From assembly GCA_003165335.1 (NCBI GenBank), contig PLTD01000121.1, positions 53,790 through 94,762 on the forward strand: a DNA stretch of 40,973 nucleotides, given 5' to 3'. Below, piece after piece: positions 33,271 through 40,973 of the stretch. The stretch's first letter is position 1. Every line of letters begins with the position of its first letter. The translations under genes were made by a program, and so were the position numbers. Source of the stretch: Rhodospirillales bacterium. GTDB taxonomy: Bacteria; Pseudomonadota; Alphaproteobacteria; BOG-932; Roseiterribacteraceae. The notes beneath the pieces were generated by a model. That model had not been told where the DNA came from. It searched no databases and was given only the letters and a program-made list of their open reading frames with translations.

Positions 33271-35468
33271 GGCTTCAGCCTCACCGCGCTCAACTCTGCC
33301 GCGCCGTGCTGTTTGAGATCGGTTGCCGATGCACCGAGCGCGATTTGATAGCGCCCGGCGGTAATAATCCAGCCGTGAGAGGCCTCGTCGAAATCCGCCA
33401 GAAGCCGGGGATCGACCTTGAGCGATACATGCACCGATGCGCCTGGATCGACCGTAACCCGTTCCCAGCCGATCAGGCGCATCTTGGGCTTGCCGGCTGC
33501 ATCGGTCAGATAAAGCTGAGGCACATCGGCACCGGCCACCTTCCCCGCGTTATGCACATCGAAGCCGACCGACAGCGTGTCGCCACCCTCGACCTTAAAA
33601 TTGGCATAGTCGAAATGGGTATAGGAAAGTCCGAAGCCGAATGGAAAAAGCGGCTTCTGCTTTTTGCGGGCGAACCAACGGTACCCCACATCCGCCCCTT
33701 CGATAGTGTAATCGACGTCGAACTGGGCGGCGTCGGGACCGCCCAAGCCGGGGATTTCCGGCCGCGGCAGTTGTGCGGTTGAAACCGGGAAAGTGATCGG
33801 CAGCCGCCCCGAGGGATTTACGTCGCCGAACAGCAGATCGGCGATGGCCTCGCCACCCTTCGCCCCGGGGTACCAGGCTTCGACCACTGCGCCGACCTTG
33901 CCCAACCAGGGCATAAGGACCGGCCCGCCGGTTTCCAGCACCACGACCGTCTTGGGATTTACAGCTGCAACGGCCTCGATCAGCGCATCCTGACCGTTGG
34001 GCAGGGTGAGATCGGGAACATCTTCGCCCTCGATCATCCATTGGGTGGCGAATATGACCACCGCATCGGCATCTTTGGCGAGTGCAGCAGCAGCCGAAGG
34101 ATAGGCGCCGTCGATGAAGCGAATCTCAGCGCCGGATGTTTTGGCTTTGATCGCCTTGTAAGGCGATGACGGATCGAAAACCGTCGTATGGAACGGGGCC
34201 ATAACACCCTCTCCGCCCATCGGTATCGAAACCGCAGCGCCCCCGATCGGCACGACTTGAGCCGACCCGCCTCCCGACAGCACGCCGGCATCGGCATGGC
34301 CTCCGATGATCACGATGCGCTTGGCATCATGGGAAAGCGGCAGAAGGCCTGTAGGATTGGAGAGCAGGACTGTTCCCTCCTCCGCCTCATGTCGCGCGAC
34401 CTTCGCGTCGGCGTCGGCATCCAACGGCGTTTTCTTCGGCGGATGTTCGAAGAGCCCGACCGCGAACATGGAGCGCAGTATGCGCTGTGCCATGTCGGAC
34501 ACCCGCGCCGCAGGGACGGAGCCGCCTTGCACCGCTTCGGCCAGCGGCTTGCCGAAGAACACCTTCTTATCGAACTGTTCGCCCGATTCCTGGTCCAACC
34601 CGGCAGAGATATCCTCGACGCCATGGACGGCGCCCCAATCGGACATAACCCATCCGGGAAAGCCCCAATCCCCCTTTAGAATCTTGTTCTGCAAAATATC
34701 GTTGGAACAGGCATAGACGCCGTTCACCCTGTTATAGGCGCACATGACGGAGCCCGGATGCCCACCCTCGAGCGCAAGTTCGAAAGCCAGCAGGTCGCTC
34801 TCGCGCAACGCCGCCTCGCCGATATTGGCGCTGAGCCCATGGCGGCTGGTTTCCTGATCGTTGATCGCGAAATGCTTCATCGTTGAAACGACATGCTGAT
34901 CCTGGATGCCGCGGATGCTGGCGCCGTCCAGCGTACCGGCCAGCAGAGGGTCCTCACCCAGATATTCGAAATTGCGCCCGTTGCGCGGATCGCGCGCCAG
35001 GTTGCCGCCGCCGGCCAGCAGCACATTGAACCCGCTGCGCCATGCCTCCTGTCCGATCATCGCCCCACCGGCATAGGCGGCATCCTTATCCCAGGTCGCC
35101 GCCAGTGCCAGACCGGACGGCAGCGGCGTCGCGCCTTCCCCGGGGCGGACATTGAATGGATTGGCGACCCCCAGGCTGGCATCGGATTCCTGCAATGCCG
35201 GAATACCCAGCCGTGGCACCCCCGGCACATAGCCGGCAGACCCTACGGCTCCCTCCGGTAGCTTGAGCCCGAAAACCGGCACCGCAAAAATGCCATGCAA
35301 AAGGCTCAGCCGTTCGTCCGGGGTCAGCGCCTGATCGACCAGCTTGGCGCGCTCCTCGGGCGCGAGCGCGGCATTGCTCCACGGGGCAGGAGCGTTATCG
35401 GCGGCCTGTGCGCCGACGAAGGCGCTCACAACCGCAGCAAGTGTCGATAGATGAGATATCGTGCGCAC
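33267..35468 (-). CDS. Periplasmic GH3 beta-glucosidase
   Basis: A 733-aa exported glycoside hydrolase of family GH3. After a signal peptide (core LSTLAAVVSAFVGAQA) come the TIM-barrel domain, with MKHFAINDQETSRHG and the nucleophile motif GWVMSDWGAVHG (the Asp of SDW, about D277), the alpha/beta sandwich domain (VIIGGHADAGVLSGGGSA, VVIFATQWMIEGEDVPDL) and a C-terminal fibronectin-III-like domain from PFGFGLSYTHF onward. It should release glucose or another sugar from beta-linked oligosaccharides or glycosides. GTG at 35468 is chosen because GGGGGAA lies 4 nt before it; TTG at 35480 is also possible. It is coupled to the sugar permease by a 4-nt overlap. Confidence 0.92.
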   Translation of the reverse strand: MRTISHLSTLAAVVSAFVGAQAADNAPAPWSNAALAPEERAKLVDQALTPDERLSLLHGIFAVPVFGLKLPEGAVGSAGYVPGVPRLGIPALQESDASLGVANPFNVRPGEGATPLPSGLALAATWDKDAAYAGGAMIGQEAWRSGFNVLLAGGGNLARDPRNGRNFEYLGEDPLLAGTLDGASIRGIQDQHVVSTMKHFAINDQETSRHGLSANIGEAALRESDLLAFELALEGGHPGSVMCAYNRVNGVYACSNDILQNKILKGDWGFPGWVMSDWGAVHGVEDISAGLDQESGEQFDKKVFFGKPLAEAVQGGSVPAARVSDMAQRILRSMFAVGLFEHPPKKTPLDADADAKVARHEAEEGTVLLSNPTGLLPLSHDAKRIVIIGGHADAGVLSGGGSAQVVPIGGAAVSIPMGGEGVMAPFHTTVFDPSSPYKAIKAKTSGAEIRFIDGAYPSAAAALAKDADAVVIFATQWMIEGEDVPDLTLPNGQDALIEAVAAVNPKTVVVLETGGPVLMPWLGKVGAVVEAWYPGAKGGEAIADLLFGDVNPSGRLPITFPVSTAQLPRPEIPGLGGPDAAQFDVDYTIEGADVGYRWFARKKQKPLFPFGFGLSYTHFDYANFKVEGGDTLSVGFDVHNAGKVAGADVPQLYLTDAAGKPKMRLIGWERVTVDPGASVHVSLKVDPRLLADFDEASHGWIITAGRYQIALGASATDLKQHGAAELSAVRLKP

Positions 35469-35618
35469 CGCTTCCCCCAACTCGCCGTTTACCGGTCAGT
35501 GTGATTTCTGACAGAGCAGCCGCGTTAAGTCACGGAGGAGAATGGAAGTCAGGGGATGAAAGGCGCTAACAATCAGGTTAGTGTCGAAGAAACCCATAAG
35601 ACCAGGAGCGTCTCTCCA

Positions 35619-36269
35619 ATGACAAAGCCCATGCAGATCGATTTCGTTTCGGATGTTGTCTGCCCCTGGTGCGTCATCGGTCTGGGCGAGTTGGAAAAGG
35701 CGCTCGCCCGTCTCGGCGACGAGATCGATCCCGAAATCCATCTGCAGCCGTTCGAGCTGAACCCCTCCATGCCGCGCGAGGGGCAAAACATCGCCGAGCA
35801 TATGAAGGAGAAATTCGGCCGCTCGATGGATCAATCGTCCGGCGTGCGCGAGGCGCTGCAGGCCCGGGCGGCCGACGTGGGATTTACGATGTCGATGAAC
35901 GAAAACAGCCGTGTCTATAACAGTTTCGACGCCCATCGGCTGATCCACTGGGCAGGACTTCAGGGTAAGCAGGTGGCGTTGAAGCACGCGCTTTTCGTCG
36001 CCTATTTCACCGAAAATCTGAATATCGCCGATTACGACATATTGGTCGGCAAGGCCGAGAGCGTCGGGCTGGATGGCGCCCAGGCGCGCGAGGTGCTCGA
36101 AAGTGGCCGCTATCGCGCCGAGGTCAAGGCGGCGGAGCAGAAATGGATCGGGGCCGGCATCAACTCGGTGCCGTCGGTGGTGATCAACCAGAAATATCTG
36201 ATCGCCGGCGGACAAACCGCAGCGGTATTCGAAGCAAGTCTCCGCCAGATCGCCGCCGAAAGCGCCTGA
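35619..36269 (+). CDS. DsbA family oxidoreductase (FrnE-like)
   Basis: A 216-aa cytosolic thioredoxin-fold protein of the DsbA/FrnE group. The active site is CPWC (15-18) after QIDFVSDVV, followed by a helical insertion and a cis-proline loop SVPSVVINQKY, with YLIAGGQ near the end. FrnE-like proteins act as disulfide isomerases or reductases and are often linked to stress. The ATG at 35619 is chosen because the family begins just before QIDFVSD and AGGAG lies upstream; a start at 35556 would add an unlike tail. It is divergent from the GH3 gene. Confidence 0.9.
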   Translation: MTKPMQIDFVSDVVCPWCVIGLGELEKALARLGDEIDPEIHLQPFELNPSMPREGQNIAEHMKEKFGRSMDQSSGVREALQARAADVGFTMSMNENSRVYNSFDAHRLIHWAGLQGKQVALKHALFVAYFTENLNIADYDILVGKAESVGLDGAQAREVLESGRYRAEVKAAEQKWIGAGINSVPSVVINQKYLIAGGQTAAVFEASLRQIAAESA

Positions 36270-36412
36270 CCGCCTCATCCCCAACGCCCCGAAACAACTC
36301 TATCGAGACAGTTCGACGCTGTTGCGAAAACCCGATCCTGCCGCCATTGCACAGCGTCGGGCCAATGTTATCTTGGCCAAAATACAGTAGCGACTCGTTC
36401 CGGGATGCGACC

Positions 36413-37192
36413 ATGATTCTTGGGGCAGTTTTCCAGCTTCTCGGCACAACTGCCGTAATTTACCTAATCTTGATGTCGGCCTATTTCGCCACCGGATGGT
36501 TGTTCTACTGCAACGACCCCAACCGCGCCGACAAGATCCAGAGGGGCGAGGCTCTGTCCCCGGGAAAAGTGCGGCGGGATATTCGCCAGAGCGTTCGATC
36601 CTTGCTCAGCGTCTCGCTGATGTTCTCCATCGGGCACGTGCTCTATGACCGTTTCCATATCGGCTTTGCCGCCTGGCCGACCAGCATTTGGTCGGTTGCG
36701 CTGTCGCTTCTGCTTTCCATGCTGGCTTACGATGCCTGGTTCTACTGGATGCACAGGCTGATCCATGCAAAGCCGCTCTACCGAAAGATTCACCGCTGGC
36801 ATCATCTCAGCCTGCCGTCGGTCTCCTGGTCGAACAACAGCGATACCCTGCTCGACAATCTCTTCCTTCAGTCCTACTGGATGTTCGCGCATCTGATCAT
36901 CCCGATCGCCCCGGCGGTTCTTCTGTTCAACAAGCTCTATGACCAGATCAGTGGCGTGATCGGCCATTCGGGCGTCGAACATGGGGGCGGCATGACCTGG
37001 CCGCCCTCGCCGATGATCAGCGTGACCCACCACGATCAGCATCACCGCTTTTTCAATTGCAATTACGCCACTCATTTCACCCTATGGGATCGGCTGATGG
37101 GAACGCTCCATCACACCCATGATGCGGAGCTGAAGGAAAATCTGCGCCAACGGCGACAGGAATCCGCACCCGACAACCGGTGCGATGCTTAA
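36413..37192 (+). CDS. Sterol desaturase / fatty acid hydroxylase superfamily protein
   Basis: A 259-aa membrane enzyme of the fatty acid hydroxylase superfamily. Its di-iron histidine clusters are HRLIH (H114, H118), HRWHH (H127, H130, H131) and VTHHDQHH (H206, H207, H210, H211), with H185 and H190 between. Hydrophobic helices lie at about 5-30, 62-80, 93-112 and 155-175. Family members hydroxylate or desaturate sterols, carotenoids, sphingolipids or fatty acids at the cytosolic membrane face. The start at 36413 (ATGATTCTTGG) is preferred because upstream in-frame ATGs add low-complexity sequence; 36365 is an alternative. It begins 143 nt after the DsbA-like gene, a gap in which I see no other feature. 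Confidence 0.87.
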   Translation: MILGAVFQLLGTTAVIYLILMSAYFATGWLFYCNDPNRADKIQRGEALSPGKVRRDIRQSVRSLLSVSLMFSIGHVLYDRFHIGFAAWPTSIWSVALSLLLSMLAYDAWFYWMHRLIHAKPLYRKIHRWHHLSLPSVSWSNNSDTLLDNLFLQSYWMFAHLIIPIAPAVLLFNKLYDQISGVIGHSGVEHGGGMTWPPSPMISVTHHDQHHRFFNCNYATHFTLWDRLMGTLHHTHDAELKENLRQRRQESAPDNRCDA

Positions 37193-37282
37193 GTCTCCGG
37201 CAGGGCGCTCACCTCGATCAATTTTGTGGTAACCGCCCCCTGCGCGCCTTACTCTCAGGCAACAAAATCAGGGGAGGGCGTC

Positions 37283-38170
37283 ATGGGCGTTACAATTCAC
37301 TGGCCGCGTTTTTTGATCGTCACCGTTGTCGGGGCGATCATCATGCTGGTGTTTTACGGGCTATGGACAGGCTCGGTCGTGTCCGGCTTGAACCTGGCCC
37401 CAGGCCTGCCCTCGCGGCCGCTGGCGGAGATGCAACCGCTGCTGCCCGTCCTGTCGGTGGTCTCGATCATTCAACTCGTGGTCTTCTGCTACCTGTATCT
37501 GCGCGTCTATCCGCAGCGCAGCCTGGGCAACGCACTGTGGTGGGGCGCCTGGGGCGGGTTCTTCATGGTGCTGCCGGACGGGCAGTTCTTCGTCGGCACG
37601 CCCAACCAGACCTGGAGCAATCTGTTGATGGGCTGGGCCGACGGGATAGTGACCGCGATGCTGATGACGGCTTTCTTCCAGCTGGTCTATCGTCCGAAGG
37701 ACGAGCGCTGGACTCCGGTGCCGACCGACTGGCAGCGTTTCCTGCTGATAGGCGCCTTGAGCTCCATTCTGGTCTTCGTACTGGACATCGCCTTCCATAT
37801 GCATCTGGCCCAGGTGCTGTTCAACGAATATCCGGCGCATGATTTCCCGCAGCGTCCTGCGCAGGAGTCGGTAAGGCTGATGCCCTGGTTGTTCCTGACC
37901 TATCTCGTCCAGCTCAGCCTGTTTTGCTATCTGTTTCTGCGGATCTACCCCCGGCGCGGGATGGGCAGCGCGATCTGGTTCGGTGCGTGGCTGGGCGTGT
38001 GGGTCGTGATCCCCAACATGCAGTTCTTTGTCGGGCTGGATAAATATACCTGGCATATGCTGATCATCCAGGTGCCCGAGGGCGCGATCCTGACCATGAT
38101 CATGATGGTATTCTTCGAATGGGCCTACCGCCCGCGCGCAGGTACCGTCAGGCTCGCCGCAGCGGAATAA
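37283..38170 (+). CDS. Internally duplicated membrane protein of unknown function
   Basis: A 295-aa membrane protein made of two tandem, similar halves, about residues 10-137 and 152-283, with a period near 146. The clearest matching segments start at residues 64 and 210: QLVVFCYLYLRVYP against QLSLFCYLFLRIYP, then ALWWGAW against AIWFGAW, PDGQFFVG against PNMQFFVG, and FFQLVYRP against FFEWAYRP. Each half has four predicted helices, for eight in total, and there is no signal peptide. I do not recognise a named family. GGGGAGGG precedes the ATG at 37283, 90 nt after the hydroxylase gene, and the gene ends at a terminator. Confidence 0.85.
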   Translation: MGVTIHWPRFLIVTVVGAIIMLVFYGLWTGSVVSGLNLAPGLPSRPLAEMQPLLPVLSVVSIIQLVVFCYLYLRVYPQRSLGNALWWGAWGGFFMVLPDGQFFVGTPNQTWSNLLMGWADGIVTAMLMTAFFQLVYRPKDERWTPVPTDWQRFLLIGALSSILVFVLDIAFHMHLAQVLFNEYPAHDFPQRPAQESVRLMPWLFLTYLVQLSLFCYLFLRIYPRRGMGSAIWFGAWLGVWVVIPNMQFFVGLDKYTWHMLIIQVPEGAILTMIMMVFFEWAYRPRAGTVRLAAAE

Positions 38171-38190
38171 CCCCCAGGCAGCATGAAAAA

Positions 38191-38218
38191 AGGGCGCGCC
38201 GACGAAGCAGCGCGCCCT
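38191..38218. terminator. Rho-independent terminator between convergent genes
   Basis: AGGGCGCGC (38191-38199) and GCGCGCCCT (38210-38218) form a perfect 9-bp stem with a 10-nt loop. On the minus strand it is followed by TTTTT, so it is a classic terminator for Rieske oxygenase 2. On the plus strand the T tract is short. Confidence 0.88.
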
Positions 38219-38238
38219 CGATTTTCGTCAAACGCGGT

Positions 38239-39426
38239 TCAGTTGCTGGGCGAAAGACCCATCTTGCGCTTCTGCTCTCGCACCGAGGCTTCGTTGTCGT
38301 GGCCGATGGCCGCGTCATAGGCCTTGTGCATGCGGGTCAGGTTGATTTCGCGCTTGCCGAACAGGACTGAGGGAACGGCCCCCTCTTCCATCATGATCTG
38401 CGAGCTGGTCTGAACCGGCAGGTCTTCCTCGAGAGAGACCTTCATGAAGAAGTCGACGCCGGCCAGATGGCGGGCACGCTCTTCGGGGGTGGCGTTCTTG
38501 CGGCCGTACAGCCGGAAGATATAGTCGCACACGCCCGGATCTTCGGTGTTGGGCTCGGTCCGCTGAAAGAAGAGGACCGGGTCGCCACCGCCGATGACCG
38601 TGTTTGGGAAGATCGAATTGGTCGAAGTGAAATAGCAGGAATGCGGCCATTCCGCTTCCGGAATGTCCTTCAGCTTCAGAATGTCCGGACGCGGCGCGAT
38701 CAGAGCATGATGATCGCCGAACGGCCGGTGCAACAGCTGCGCGAGGCCGCCGGTGCCAAAGGTGTTCTGATGCAGGAACGGGACGTGATAGGCCTCCAGC
38801 CCCCCGTCGACGGCATGCTTCCAGTTGATCCGCGCCGGGGCGCGATAGGCTGAGAGCAGCTCATAGTCGGGAATGTCGAAATCTTCGAGATAGGCCTTCA
38901 TCGGCCCAAAGAACTCGTCGAAATCGAGGTGACCTTCCGGGTTCGGATGGACCAGGATCATGCCCATCTCCTCGGCGATCGGCAGGGCGATCAGGTCGCG
39001 CAGCTGCTCCGGCTCGAAGGCCTGGCGGCTGGGAACGCTGATCAGCGCGCCGTCGTTGTTGTAGGTCCAGCCATGATAGGGGCAGGTAAAGCCCGCGCCG
39101 TGGCCGCAGCCCTCTGCCAGCTTGACGCCGCGATGGCGGCAGGCATTGAGAAAGGCCTTCGCCTCACCTTCCTTATTGCGCGTGATCAGGATCGGGCGTC
39201 CGGCGATGTCGGTCGCATAATAATCGCCCGGGTTCGGCAGATCGGCGGTCAGCGCGATCAGCTGCGGCCGCTCGAGGAACAGCTTGCGCTTCTCCAGCTC
39301 GAACCGGTCCTTGTCGATGAAGCGGCCGATATCGGCCTCCCAGGATTCCTCGCCAAGCTCCGGCTGGCCCTGTTCGACGAGGCGAAGCACGTCCTTCGCG
39401 ATTGCTACCCGTTTTGCCTTATCCAT
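38239..39426 (-). CDS. Rieske-type aromatic ring-hydroxylating oxygenase, alpha subunit (copy 2)
   Basis: A 395-aa paralogue of the oxygenase at 3600-4787, with the same length and domain order. Rieske ligands are C96, H98, C115 and H118. The iron site has H214-x4-H219 (YHVPFLH) and the Asp of LEEDLPVQ. The bridging position is glutamate (E211) in both copies. By eye well over half of the residues agree, with the closest match in the Rieske half and divergence around residues 220-270, where the active-site pocket is expected. A perfect AGGAGGT lies upstream of the ATG at 39426. It follows an MFS gene by 30 nt, so uptake and oxidation are probably co-expressed. No ferredoxin or reductase is in the window. 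Confidence 0.94.
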   Translation of the reverse strand: MDKAKRVAIAKDVLRLVEQGQPELGEESWEADIGRFIDKDRFELEKRKLFLERPQLIALTADLPNPGDYYATDIAGRPILITRNKEGEAKAFLNACRHRGVKLAEGCGHGAGFTCPYHGWTYNNDGALISVPSRQAFEPEQLRDLIALPIAEEMGMILVHPNPEGHLDFDEFFGPMKAYLEDFDIPDYELLSAYRAPARINWKHAVDGGLEAYHVPFLHQNTFGTGGLAQLLHRPFGDHHALIAPRPDILKLKDIPEAEWPHSCYFTSTNSIFPNTVIGGGDPVLFFQRTEPNTEDPGVCDYIFRLYGRKNATPEERARHLAGVDFFMKVSLEEDLPVQTSSQIMMEEGAVPSVLFGKREINLTRMHKAYDAAIGHDNEASVREQKRKMGLSPSN

Positions 39427-39456
39427 GAATAACCTCCTGTATTAAGTCGTTATTGA

Positions 39457-40743
39457 TTAAGCGGTTTGCCTGACATCGGGGCCGAGCGGCGTCCAGCGCA
39501 CCAGCGCCTGCCCCAAAACGAATGCGAACAGCACCATGCCGACCAAGGCGAAGACATAGTGATTGCCAACCTGCAGGCGCAGCGGCGTGATCACGAACGG
39601 GTTCGCGAAATCGCCGACATACATCATCGTATACATGAGCCCAATTGCTGTACCGCGGGCCGCCTCAGGCGCGCGGTTCAGGATGATATTGACGAAGAAC
39701 GGCGTCATGATCCCCCCGCCCAGACCCGCGACCCAGCAGCCGATCATCGAGCCGACCCATCCGTTCGACAGGCCGATGATCATGTCGCTGGTGGCGAAGA
39801 GACCGACCAGAAGAACGAATATCCAGCGACGGGTGAGCCGCGCCGCGATCCTGCCGTACAGCAGAGCGGTGACGATGTTCAGCACAAAACTGGACGCCAT
39901 GATATGGCCCTGCAGCGACCCTTTGGTAATGCCGTCGCCGGCCAAAACGAAGGGCAGATGTACCGATGTCATATAGGCGGCGAGGTTGAACGGTATCAGC
40001 GTCAGATACAGCGGCCACATCGGCAGCAGCACGCGAATGCTCGGCGTCTTGACTGTACCGTGCGGATGCTCCGCCACCGGCTGCGCTGCGACCAGCGCGA
40101 TCAGCATCATCGGTATGCCCAGCAGATAGATGGCAAAGGGCATCCGCCAGCCCATATCGGCAATCAACCCGCCGCCCTCCAGCCCCGCCAGGCCGAAGAT
40201 CATGACCAACGCCGAGGAAAAGCCCAGCATCCGTGACCGCTCCGTGCCCTTGAACCGGTCGCCGATCAGAGAATAGCAGCAGATCGAGACCGAGGCTGCG
40301 GCCAACCCGATGATGAGGCGCGACAGCAGCAGCCATTTCGGGTCGTCCAGGTAAAGCCCGGCGGAGCCCGCGACCGAATAGATGCCGAGGGCGACCGGCA
40401 GAACCCGCATATAGCCGACCCGCGCCGCGACCAGTCCCAACAGCGGCCCGGCGAACATGATCCCGATATTCAGCAGCGTGATCATCAGCTGCGTCGCAAG
40501 TTCCACTTTGAATTTGTAGCCCAACAGCGTCATCACGATGCCGTTGGCGTCGGCATGGGCCGCGAAATGCCCGGCGATCGAGGCGATGGCCGGCATGATC
40601 GCCACCAGCGCCAGCACGTTCAAAATTCCACCGGTCAGCATCACGAACACAGCCGCATTGTCGCGAAAACGCGCGATACGCCCGGGTTCCGGCGACAGGG
40701 TCAGCGATGGCGCTGCTGCCATTTCAGCATTGCTGATGCTCAT
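39457..40743 (-). CDS. MFS transporter (copy 2)
   Basis: A 428-aa, 12-helix major facilitator protein. Landmarks are GPLLGLVAARVGYMRVLPVA in the first half and GGGIMTPFFVNIILNRAPEA, then RGTAIGLMYTMMYVGDFANP, in the second. The second half is clearly related to the MFS protein at 18242-19456. GGAAGATA precedes the ATG at 40743. It is the first gene of a pair with Rieske oxygenase 2 (30 nt gap), which implies that it imports the oxygenase substrate or exports a product. The substrate is unknown. Confidence 0.9.
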   Translation of the reverse strand: MSISNAEMAAAPSLTLSPEPGRIARFRDNAAVFVMLTGGILNVLALVAIMPAIASIAGHFAAHADANGIVMTLLGYKFKVELATQLMITLLNIGIMFAGPLLGLVAARVGYMRVLPVALGIYSVAGSAGLYLDDPKWLLLSRLIIGLAAASVSICCYSLIGDRFKGTERSRMLGFSSALVMIFGLAGLEGGGLIADMGWRMPFAIYLLGIPMMLIALVAAQPVAEHPHGTVKTPSIRVLLPMWPLYLTLIPFNLAAYMTSVHLPFVLAGDGITKGSLQGHIMASSFVLNIVTALLYGRIAARLTRRWIFVLLVGLFATSDMIIGLSNGWVGSMIGCWVAGLGGGIMTPFFVNIILNRAPEAARGTAIGLMYTMMYVGDFANPFVITPLRLQVGNHYVFALVGMVLFAFVLGQALVRWTPLGPDVRQTA

Positions 40744-40844
40744 TATCTTCCGTCCCTGCCGATCGCGCCCTTATGCGCGACTGCCTTAAGACGCACCGCG
40801 ATGGACGATTAAACTACTCGTTCAGACGATACAGCGATTTTCGT

Positions 40845-40856
40845 TTCTTGCAAGAA
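40845..40856. promoter_or_regulatory. 12-nt palindrome TTCTTGCAAGAA, candidate operator
   Basis: A perfect palindrome 102 nt upstream of the MFS-Rieske 2 pair. Nothing else is recognisable in the remaining sequence to the window end (40744-40973), which probably holds the promoter. Confidence 0.3.
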
Positions 40857-40973
40857 CGATGCGACCACAAAACCCTCTCCGTTTAATACCTTCCCCCCTC
40901 GATGGGCTACGGCATTCACACATTTGCTATTGCGCGAGGACGTTCGCTTTGATTCTCTTTGCTGGTTCAGCTG

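Noticed and set aside
35541-35558. Mini-frame ATG...TGA (5 codons) behind GGAGGAGA before the DsbA-like gene
   Set aside because: It could be a leader peptide, but the spacing from GGAGG is very short and nothing suggests attenuation. It is most likely part of the 5' leader.

Overview
The window looks like chromosomal DNA of a high-GC alphaproteobacterium, most likely a sphingomonad (Sphingomonadales). This rests on the gene content: Rieske oxygenases, a KstD-like flavoprotein, SnoaL-like and DUF1214 proteins, a sulfotransferase, a FucP-type sugar permease and a periplasmic GH3 enzyme. GTG and TTG starts are frequent and GGAGG-type ribosome binding sites are clear. Species cannot be fixed from sequence alone. 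There are no transposases, integrases, phage genes or CRISPR arrays. No classical one-component regulator is encoded, although several palindromes look like operators.

Layout. (1) 1-4787: the 5' part of a tRNA-Arg(ACG), then a minus-strand run of amidohydrolase, CitE/HpcH-type lyase and MAPEG protein, a small conserved protein with a strong terminator, and a Rieske oxygenase. (2) 4949-9530: Mpo1-like and ArsB-like membrane proteins, a Thr-rich secreted protein, an SBF-like transporter and a secreted phosphoesterase. (3) 9593-11944: a BarA-type hybrid histidine kinase. (4) 12168-18035: a cupin followed by a tightly coupled operon of four exported proteins of little-known function: a secreted 390-aa protein, a DUF1592/1588/1585 protein with one CxxCH, a Tat-exported DUF1552 protein, and a protein with three PF03640 repeats. 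This is the best candidate for an undescribed system. (5) 18242-25315: MFS transporter plus sulfotransferase on the plus strand, then a frameshifted PAS_5 gene, KstD-like flavoprotein, glucose-6-phosphate dehydrogenase and SnoaL-like protein on the minus strand. (6) 25406-35468: a DUF1214 protein and a carbohydrate block (glucose 1-dehydrogenase-like SDR, GH63-type glucosidase, GH13 enzyme, FucP-type permease, GH3 beta-glucosidase). (7) 35619-40743: FrnE-like DsbA protein, sterol-desaturase-type hydroxylase, an internally duplicated membrane protein, and an MFS-Rieske pair paralogous to proteins in regions 1 and 5.

How the genes may work together (inference). The oxygenases, KstD-like enzyme, SnoaL and DUF1214 proteins, lyase, amidohydrolase and two related MFS carriers suggest uptake and oxidation of a polycyclic, terpenoid, steroid-like or aromatic compound. 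No ferredoxin, reductase or oxygenase beta subunit is present, so electron supply must be encoded elsewhere. The carbohydrate block can hydrolyse beta-glucosides in the periplasm, import the sugar, process alpha-glucosides in the cytosol and oxidise glucose. No gap between genes exceeds 300 bases.
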